22,912 nt of DNA, taken from contig DMRR01000077.1 of NCBI GenBank assembly GCA_003455275.1, forward strand, positions 1 through 22,912. The letters run 5' to 3'. This stretch comes from Bacteroidota bacterium (lineage in GTDB: Bacteria; Bacteroidota; Bacteroidia; Chitinophagales; UBA10324). The notes beneath the pieces are model-generated. The model saw only the letters and a program-made list of their open reading frames with translations, had not been told where the DNA came from and did no database searches. The position numbers and the translations under genes are program-made. Positions 14,302-20,792 of the stretch are shown piece by piece; within the stretch, counting starts at the first letter, position 1, and every line of letters begins with the position of its first letter.

Positions 14302-15696
14302 ATGACTGTAGAACAACTCTATACTAATTGCCTTTCTGAAGCTGCTTACTTTATTTCTTCAAACGGAGAAGCCGCGGTAGTGGATCCGCTGCGCGACTAC
14401 CAAACCTATATTGACAAAGCAGAAAAGATGGGTGTTAAAATCAAGTATGTTTTCGAAACACATTTTCATGCTGATTTTGTAAGCGGGCATATTGACCTTG
14501 CGGCAAAAACGGGAGCCCAGATTATTTACGGTCCAAATGCAAGCACTGAATACAAAGTGTATGTAGCAAAAGATGGTGAGAAATTCAAAATTGGAAATGT
14601 AGAACTCGAAGTGCTGCACACTCCCGGTCACACACCGGAATCAAGCTGCTACTTGCTGAAGAATGAAGAAGGAAAACAATACTGCGTGTTCTCCGGCGAT
14701 ACACTGTTTGTGGGAGATGTCGGTCGTCCGGATTTGTTCGGGGCAAAAATTTCAAAAGAAGAACTAGCAGGAATGATGTTCGATTCGCTCAACAATAAAA
14801 TCAAGAAGTTGAATGATGATGTAATTGTGTATCCGGCTCACGGACCTGGTTCATCTTGCGGAAAAAACCTAGGCAAGGAAACTTTCAGCACAATCGGAGA
14901 ACAGAGGAAAATGAATTATGCTTTGAAAGAGGAGAACAAGGAAAATTTTGTTGCGTCAATTACTTCCGGACTTTCAGCTCCGCCTCAATACTTTCCACTA
15001 AATGCACAAATCAATAAAAGCGGATATTCTTCTCTCGATTCAGTAATGAGCCAGAGCGAAAAAGCACTCAGTGTTTCTGATTTTGAAAATGAAATGAAAC
15101 AAGGAGCGCTCGTGCTCGACACCCGTATTCCCGATGAATTTGAATTAGGATTTGTGAAAGGTGCCATCAACATCGGACTCAATGGCCGCTATGCGGAGTG
15201 GGTAGGAACCTTGATTGACATCAATCAACCGTTGCTTATTGTGGCTGCTGAAGGAAAAGAACACGAAAGCATTCTTCGCCTCGCCCGCGTGGGTTACGAA
15301 AAAGTTATAGGCTACCTCAACGGCGGATTTGATGCATGGAAGAACGCTGGTAAATCAACTGACATGGTTATCAGCATTGATGCAGAAGAATTCGCATTGG
15401 ACAAGAAACACGAAAAAAATATTCATGTGATTGATGTGCGCAAGGAATCAGAGTATGATGCAGGACATGTAGAAGATGCAGAGAATTGTGTGTTGCAAAA
15501 TTTTGAAGAAGAAATTGCTGACCTCAATAAAGAAGAACATCTCTACATCCATTGTCAGGCTGGGTATCGCTCCATGATTGCTGCTTCCATTCTGAAACGA
15601 AAAGGATTTCATAATCTGAAAAATGTATATGGCGGTTATGCAGCAATTGCAAAACATGAATTGCCAATCGTGGTTACACAGCCGGCGGTGAATTAA
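14302..15696 (+). CDS. CstB-like persulfide dioxygenase / rhodanese fusion
   Basis: This 464-residue cytoplasmic protein has three domains. The N-terminal metallo-beta-lactamase domain (1-~245) has the persulfide dioxygenase iron ligands and second-shell residues: THFHAD (His54, His56, Asp58), SGH (His63), TPGH (His110), SGDTLF (Asp133) and PAHG (His180), followed by SSCGKNL (Cys186). A first rhodanese-like domain (~258-352) has IVAAEGKE where the catalytic CxxGxR loop should be, so it lacks the sulfur-carrying Cys. The second rhodanese domain (~355-455) has HCQAGYRS with Cys418. This order matches CstB of staphylococci, which oxidises low-molecular-weight persulfides and makes thiosulfate during sulfide detoxification. 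It has its own -7 box and is followed after 40 bp by the helicase gene. Confidence 0.88.
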   Translation: MTVEQLYTNCLSEAAYFISSNGEAAVVDPLRDYQTYIDKAEKMGVKIKYVFETHFHADFVSGHIDLAAKTGAQIIYGPNASTEYKVYVAKDGEKFKIGNVELEVLHTPGHTPESSCYLLKNEEGKQYCVFSGDTLFVGDVGRPDLFGAKISKEELAGMMFDSLNNKIKKLNDDVIVYPAHGPGSSCGKNLGKETFSTIGEQRKMNYALKEENKENFVASITSGLSAPPQYFPLNAQINKSGYSSLDSVMSQSEKALSVSDFENEMKQGALVLDTRIPDEFELGFVKGAINIGLNGRYAEWVGTLIDINQPLLIVAAEGKEHESILRLARVGYEKVIGYLNGGFDAWKNAGKSTDMVISIDAEEFALDKKHEKNIHVIDVRKESEYDAGHVEDAENCVLQNFEEEIADLNKEEHLYIHCQAGYRSMIAASILKRKGFHNLKNVYGGYAAIAKHELPIVVTQPAVN

Positions 15697-15736
15697 TTCC
15701 TTTTGCGCCTATCCTCTAATTTTTTTCATTCGTTTA

Positions 15737-17980
15737 ATGCAATCCCCCGATTCCACTAACGAATTATTTCACCTCGCTGCAGGATATGTAAACCATACTG
15801 GCTCCGATATTTTTCTTACGGGAAAAGCAGGTACCGGGAAAACAACTTTCCTCCGCTTTATCCGCAATCACTCATTTAAAAAATCTGTAGTGGTTGCGCC
15901 TACGGGCGTTGCTGCCATCAATGCGGGCGGCATGACGATTCATTCTTTCTTTCAATTGCCATTCGGTTCGTTTGTTCCGGAGAAAAGATTTTCATCAGAT
16001 GGAAATGCAAACCTGGTTGACCGCCACACACTGCTTGGCAACATTCGTTTCAATGCTGAACGCAGGGAACTGATTAAGGAACTCGAACTCTTAATCATTG
16101 ATGAAGTGAGTATGCTCCGCGCCGATTTGCTCGATGCAATGGATGAAGTGCTGCGCTCCGTGCGGCGCAAATACTCGGTGCCGTTCGGTGGTGTGCAGGT
16201 TTTATACATTGGTGATTTGTTCCAGCTTCCGCCCGTGGTGAAGCAGAATGAGTGGCGCTACCTGAGTGAATTTTATGAAAGTCCGTTTTTCTTTCATGCG
16301 CGTGTGCTCAAAGAATCGCAGCCGGTGTATCTCGAACTGAAAAAGATTTACCGCCAGAGCGAAGGAAAATTTATCAGCATTCTTAATAACATCCGCAACA
16401 ACATCGCGACTCAGGATGACTTAGACGAATTACACAAAAAATATAATCCGGATTTTGAGCCGCATGCTTCCGAAAATTTTATCACGCTCACAACACACAA
16501 TTCGAAAGCAGATGAAATCAATTCCACGCGATTAAGAAATCTGGAAGGCACTCAGTATGTTTTCAAAGGGAAAATTGAAAATGAGTTTAATGAAAATGCG
16601 TTGCCGGTAGAGAAGGATTTAACACTGAAGGTTGGTGCGCAAATCATGTTCATCAAAAATGATTCAGGTGAAACGCGCAGGTACTACAACGGAAAATTAG
16701 CGACCGTGAAAAAAATTATTCCTGCAAATGCAAATGGAGAGGGCGAAAAAATATTGGTTGCCTTTCCCAATGAGAAAGATGAACTCGAACTGAAAAAAGA
16801 CAAGTGGGAAAATGTGCGCTACTCTTTCAACCGCGAAAAAGATTCGGTAGATGAAAATGTGCTCGGCACTTACACGCAGTATCCCGTGCGGCTTGCGTGG
16901 GCTGTTACGATTCACAAAAGCCAGGGGCTCACATTTGAGAAAGCAATTATTGATGCAGGAGATTCTTTTGCTGCGGGGCAGGTGTATGTAGCGCTCAGCC
17001 GCCTCACCGGCATAGAAGGTTTGGTTTTGTATTCGCGCATCTCCCCTCAGGCAATCAGCACCGATGAGCGTGTTGTTGAGTTTGCCGGCTCAGAAATGAG
17101 TGAAACAATCCTGAAGCAAAAACTTTTCGCGGAACAAAAACTTTTTGCTTGCGAATCAATGATGCGCTTTTTCGACTGGAAAAAATTGTCAGAAACATTT
17201 CATGATTTTCAGGATGAGCTGCTGCACCGTTCAATTCCTGATAAAGAGGCCGCTGCGATTTTTAGCCAGCAGATGATTGAAAAAGTTTCAGAGCAGGAAA
17301 AAGTAGCGGCGAAGTTTTCGGAGCAAATGGATTTAATCCTGAATGGAAATTCATCTCCCGATTTTTCTTTTCTTCATCAGCGCACCGCAGCAGCTTCCGC
17401 ATTTTTTATGAATGCAATGGAAGAAATAATTTCTTCAATAAAAAATCATGCGGACAAAATGAAGGTGAAGAAGCGCGTGAAAACCTATCTCACTTCACTT
17501 AGTGATTTACTGTATGCGTGCGAACGGAAAAAAATTCAACTCACACAGGCAACAAAATATTCGGAGGCACTGATGAAGGGAATAGATGAAGAAAGTTTCC
17601 GCGTGCTCAATGAAGAGCAGAAAAATGTTTTGATTCAGGTAGAAGAATTCCGTGAATCAAAATCGGCCAAACCGAAGAAGGGTGATAGCAACAAAATGAG
17701 TTTGCAATTATTCCGGGAAGGAAAATCGGTTCAGGAGATTGCTAAAATCCGAGAACTTGCAGCAAGTACAGTGGAGAGTCATCTCGCCGCATTTATTCTC
17801 ACCGGAGAAATTGATGTGCATGAAATTCTTTCTCCACAAAAAGTAATTACTATTCTTAAAGCAATAGAAGAAACAGAAGGAGCCGGAAGTTCGGCTGTCA
17901 GAAATGCACTCGGTGAAAATTATTCTTACTCGGATATCAGAGCGGTGCAGAATTACAGGAGAAGAATGCACAGGTCATAG
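15737..17980 (+). CDS. Pif1/RecD-like SF1B helicase with C-terminal HTH domain
   Basis: This 747-residue DNA helicase has Walker A LTGKAGTGKTT (about 27-37), PTGVAAIN (motif Ia), Walker B LLIIDEVSM (Asp122, Glu123), a QLPPV motif III and a late SF1B motif WAVTIHKSQGLTFEKAI followed by VYVALSRLTG. It therefore has all the parts of a 5'-3' helicase of the Pif1/RecD2 group. About 200 residues of helical linker follow. The end (about 653-747) reads as a helix-turn-helix domain of the kind found at the C-terminus of RecQ (FREGKSVQEIAKIRELAASTVESH). Such proteins are widespread in Bacteroidota and are thought to act in replication or repair; no substrate is shown. A weak TCCTTTTG box (15698-15705) overlaps the upstream gene end, so read-through from that gene is possible. 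Confidence 0.88.
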   Translation: MQSPDSTNELFHLAAGYVNHTGSDIFLTGKAGTGKTTFLRFIRNHSFKKSVVVAPTGVAAINAGGMTIHSFFQLPFGSFVPEKRFSSDGNANLVDRHTLLGNIRFNAERRELIKELELLIIDEVSMLRADLLDAMDEVLRSVRRKYSVPFGGVQVLYIGDLFQLPPVVKQNEWRYLSEFYESPFFFHARVLKESQPVYLELKKIYRQSEGKFISILNNIRNNIATQDDLDELHKKYNPDFEPHASENFITLTTHNSKADEINSTRLRNLEGTQYVFKGKIENEFNENALPVEKDLTLKVGAQIMFIKNDSGETRRYYNGKLATVKKIIPANANGEGEKILVAFPNEKDELELKKDKWENVRYSFNREKDSVDENVLGTYTQYPVRLAWAVTIHKSQGLTFEKAIIDAGDSFAAGQVYVALSRLTGIEGLVLYSRISPQAISTDERVVEFAGSEMSETILKQKLFAEQKLFACESMMRFFDWKKLSETFHDFQDELLHRSIPDKEAAAIFSQQMIEKVSEQEKVAAKFSEQMDLILNGNSSPDFSFLHQRTAAASAFFMNAMEEIISSIKNHADKMKVKKRVKTYLTSLSDLLYACERKKIQLTQATKYSEALMKGIDEESFRVLNEEQKNVLIQVEEFRESKSAKPKKGDSNKMSLQLFREGKSVQEIAKIRELAASTVESHLAAFILTGEIDVHEILSPQKVITILKAIEETEGAGSSAVRNALGENYSYSDIRAVQNYRRRMHRS

Positions 17981-17995
17981 AACATAAAATCAATA

Positions 17996-18010
17996 GCGAA
18001 TTACATTCGC
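17996..18010 (+). promoter_or_regulatory. serS -7 box embedded in a perfect palindrome
   Basis: TACATTCG (18002-18009) fits TAnnTT(T/C)G and ends 23 nt before the serS ATG. It overlaps the inverted repeat GCGAAT-TAC-ATTCGC (17996-18010), which is perfect over 6+6 bp. The palindrome could be an operator over the promoter or a coincidence of the TTCG box. It has no T-tract and is not a good terminator for the helicase gene. Confidence 0.45.
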
Positions 18011-18032
18011 CGAAAATTTTCATTGTAAAAAA

Positions 18033-19310
18033 ATGCTGCAACTTTCAACTATTCAGAATAATAAAGAAGAGGTTCTTGCACGCCTTGCTGTAAAAAATTT
18101 TGACGGAACAAAAATCATTGATGAAGTGCTTGCCTTTGATGCAGAAAGAAAAAAAGCACAGGCATCGCTGGACAATACGCTGGCAAAGGCGAATTCAATT
18201 TCAAAGGAAATTGGTCAGCTGATGGCACAGAAAAAATCTGATGAAGCTGAAGCAAAGAAAAAGGAGACAGCATCGCTTAAAGAGGAAGCAAAAAAATATG
18301 AAGACCAAAAAACACACTTTGAAAAAGTGTTGCATGATTTATTGGTTCGTGTTCCCAACCTTCCTCATACCAGTGTTCCCCAAGGGAAAACACCGGAAGA
18401 CAATAAGGTGGTGCGCCAGGGAGGAGAGGAGCCCAAACTTGATGGCTCTGCAAAACCACATTGGGATTTAGCAAGTGAATATCATCTCATCAATTTCGAA
18501 ATTGGAAATAAAGTGACGGGCGCCGGTTTTCCTTTTTATGTTGGCAAGGGCGCAAAACTTCAGCGGGCACTCATTAGTTTTTTTCTCGACCGTGCTATCG
18601 CTGCTGGTTATGTCGAATATCAGCCACCGCTTCTTGTAAATGCAGAAACAGGATACGGTACCGGTCAACTTCCTGATAAAGATGGACAGATGTATTTTGT
18701 GAATGAAGACGGCTACTATCTCATTCCTACTGCTGAAGTTCCGGTCACTAACATTTATCGTGATGTGATGCTGAAAGAAGAAGACTTTCCGGTGAAGATG
18801 TGCGCTTACTCACAATGTTTCAGAAGGGAAGCGGGTAGTTACGGAAAAGATGTTCGCGGATTAAACCGCCTTCATCAATTCGATAAAGTAGAAATTGTTC
18901 GCCTGGAAAAACCTGAAAATTCCTATTTGGTTCTTGAAGAAATGGTAGCCCATGTTGAAGGGCTTTTGAAATCGCTGGGGCTTCAGTATAGAATACTTCA
19001 GCTCTGTGGCGGTGACATGAGTTTTGCTTCAGCGCTCACTTATGATTTTGAAGTATATAGTGCGGCGCAGAAAAAATGGCTGGAAGTAAGTTCGGTTTCA
19101 AACTTTGAAACTTTTCAAAGTAACCGTATGAAGCTTCGATATAAAGACAAGAACGGAAAAATTCATCTCGCTCATACTCTCAACGGAAGTGCGCTTGCAT
19201 TACCTCGAATTGTTGCTGCACTTCTGGAAAATAATCAGAAGCCAGATGGAATTCATATTCCGGAAGCGCTAAGAAACTATACTGGATTTGATTTAATAAG
19301 CAGGCAATAA
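18033..19310 (+). CDS. serS: Serine--tRNA ligase
   Basis: This 425-residue class II aminoacyl-tRNA synthetase charges tRNA-Ser in the cytoplasm. The N-terminal long antiparallel coiled coil (about 28-105, rich in Lys, Glu and Ala) binds the tRNA long arm. The catalytic core has the TAEVP loop (233-237), motif 2 FRREAGSYGKDVRGLNRLHQ (263-282) and motif 3 NGSALALPRIVAALLENNQ (384-402). The length is normal. ATG at 18033 gives the usual short N-terminus (MLQLSTIQNNKEEVLARLA). The stop is 4 bp from the convergent lspA stop. Confidence 0.97.
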   Translation: MLQLSTIQNNKEEVLARLAVKNFDGTKIIDEVLAFDAERKKAQASLDNTLAKANSISKEIGQLMAQKKSDEAEAKKKETASLKEEAKKYEDQKTHFEKVLHDLLVRVPNLPHTSVPQGKTPEDNKVVRQGGEEPKLDGSAKPHWDLASEYHLINFEIGNKVTGAGFPFYVGKGAKLQRALISFFLDRAIAAGYVEYQPPLLVNAETGYGTGQLPDKDGQMYFVNEDGYYLIPTAEVPVTNIYRDVMLKEEDFPVKMCAYSQCFRREAGSYGKDVRGLNRLHQFDKVEIVRLEKPENSYLVLEEMVAHVEGLLKSLGLQYRILQLCGGDMSFASALTYDFEVYSAAQKKWLEVSSVSNFETFQSNRMKLRYKDKNGKIHLAHTLNGSALALPRIVAALLENNQKPDGIHIPEALRNYTGFDLISRQ

Positions 19311-19314
19311 TTCC

Positions 19315-20010
19315 CTAATTAGAAACTGAGCCAACATCATCTGTTGTTTCTTTATTGCCTTCATCAGAAATAGTTTCGGATTTTGATTCATCTGTTTCTC
19401 CAGTATTTTTTTTGAAAAACTTTTTCTGAAAAACCAGAAGAGCAATTACACCGGTACTGATAGAGAAATCTGCGACATTGAAAATCGGGCTGAAGAATAC
19501 AAAGTATTCTCCTCCCCAAATCGGAATCCATTGAGGCAATACTCCTTTAATAATCGGGAAGTAAAGCATATCTACAACTTTGCCGTGAAGCAATGCACCA
19601 TAACCTCCATCTGGTGGAAATAGCTGGGCAATGCTACCACCTGAATAACTTTCAGAAAAAATTACACCATAGATAATAGAGTCAATTATGTTGCCCATTG
19701 CCCCGGCTATTATTAGCGAAACACAGGTAATTAAACCCCAATGAGTTTTTTTATTCAGGAGTTGAATCAACCAGTAGCTAAAAAAAACAACAGCGATAAT
19801 TCTGAAAAGAGTAAGAAGAAGTTTGCCTGCATCGCCTCCCCATTTCATCCCGAAAGCCATTCCTTCGTTTTCAATAAAGTATAATCTGAACCAGTTTGTG
19901 ATGGAAATTTCAGATTGCATTTGCATATGCAGCTTCACCCAAAACTTGAGTGACTGATCAACCACAAGCACCAATAAAATAATAAGAACCGGACGGAGGT
20001 ATTTCAACAC
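19315..20010 (-). CDS. lspA: Lipoprotein signal peptidase (signal peptidase II), Bacteroidota type with inserted loop
   Basis: This inner-membrane aspartic protease removes signal peptides from prolipoproteins. It has four membrane segments, with LVVDQSLKFWVK (15-26), the family N-x-G-x-A-F motif as ENEGMAFGM (47-55) and AMGNIID (104-110). The catalytic pair is Asp147 (KVVDMLYF) and Asp181 (FNVAD). At 231 residues it is longer than the usual ~165: extra sequence lies between Asn107 and Asp181, and a hydrophilic tail (about 197-231) follows the last helix. Both extensions are family features in Bacteroidota. The start is GTG at 20010, overlapping the TAG of the DksA-like gene by 1 nt, so it depends on translational coupling. 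It is the last gene of the ileS operon. Confidence 0.95.
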   Translation of the reverse strand: MLKYLRPVLIILLVLVVDQSLKFWVKLHMQMQSEISITNWFRLYFIENEGMAFGMKWGGDAGKLLLTLFRIIAVVFFSYWLIQLLNKKTHWGLITCVSLIIAGAMGNIIDSIIYGVIFSESYSGGSIAQLFPPDGGYGALLHGKVVDMLYFPIIKGVLPQWIPIWGGEYFVFFSPIFNVADFSISTGVIALLVFQKKFFKKNTGETDESKSETISDEGNKETTDDVGSVSN

Positions 20011-20786
20011 TACTTAGCCTGCTGCATTTTTGCTTCGATGCTGAGTGTTGCATGAGGAACAGCACGCAATCTTTCTTTATCAATTAATTTTCCGGTAACG
20101 CGGCAGATTCCGTAAGTTTTATTTTCAATACGGAGCAAAGCTTTTTCTAGATGGTCTATATAAGTGCTTTGGCGCTCTGCCATTTGGTTCAGGTATTCGC
20201 GTTCCATTGCAACCGTTCCATCGTCAATTGAACCAAATTTGTTTTCTGTATCGTCGGTTCCATTGTCATCTTTTCGGTTTATCTGATCTTGAAGGTATTT
20301 TAATTCAGTGCGTGAAGCGTCAAGTTTTTCTTCAATCAATTGCTTGAATTCTTTTAATTCTTTATCGCTATAACGATTGCGGGAATCTTCATGTTTTTTC
20401 TTTTTCACTATAGCAACTGGTGCCGGAGCTGGTTTGGTTAAATCAAACTTTGGAGCAGGCATTGGTTTGGGTGGCGCCTTTTTGATATCAAGTTTCAAAG
20501 GAAGCGGGCGGCGGCGGCGTTTCTTTTCATCGGTACCAGGTTTCAAAGTGATAACAGGCTTGTTTGGACTCTTCGCTCCGGGCTTGAGCACAATCATCTT
20601 GCGTTCACTGATAGGCTTAAGAACATTCTTAACCACTTTTGCTGGTTTTTCAGGCTTCGCTGCTTTGGCTTTTTTTTCCTTTTTCCCTTTAGCGGCCACA
20701 TTTGCTTTTTTAGGAGCAGGTTTTTTTGCTGTTGTCTTTGTAGCAGGCTTTTTAGAAGGTTTTGCTTTCTTGTTTTTGTTTGCCAT
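20010..20786 (-). CDS. TraR/DksA family protein without zinc cysteines and with a long basic N-terminal tail
   Basis: This 258-residue protein has two parts. Residues 1-~135 are a Lys/Pro/Ala-rich, histone-H1-like low-complexity tail with a repeated LKPG (67-70, 81-84) and KRRRR (89-93). Residues ~140-258 are DksA-like: a coiled coil (about 140-170 and 190-225), an acidic turn IDDGTVAMERE near the coiled-coil tip, and a C-terminal GICRVTGKLIDKERLRAVPHATLSIEAK. In classical DksA the finger has four Cys; here only Cys228 remains, with Thr, Ser and Ala elsewhere, so zinc binding is unlikely. DksA proteins bind RNA polymerase through the secondary channel and alter rRNA and stress promoters; the basic tail may add DNA or RNA binding. 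It lies between ileS (6-nt gap) and lspA (1-nt overlap). Confidence 0.85.
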   Translation of the reverse strand: MANKNKKAKPSKKPATKTTAKKPAPKKANVAAKGKKEKKAKAAKPEKPAKVVKNVLKPISERKMIVLKPGAKSPNKPVITLKPGTDEKKRRRRPLPLKLDIKKAPPKPMPAPKFDLTKPAPAPVAIVKKKKHEDSRNRYSDKELKEFKQLIEEKLDASRTELKYLQDQINRKDDNGTDDTENKFGSIDDGTVAMEREYLNQMAERQSTYIDHLEKALLRIENKTYGICRVTGKLIDKERLRAVPHATLSIEAKMQQAK

Positions 20787-20792
20787 CCTGCG

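Noticed and set aside
18277..18474. Minus-strand ORF within serS
   Set aside because: It is antisense to the conserved serS coding sequence and has no supporting features.
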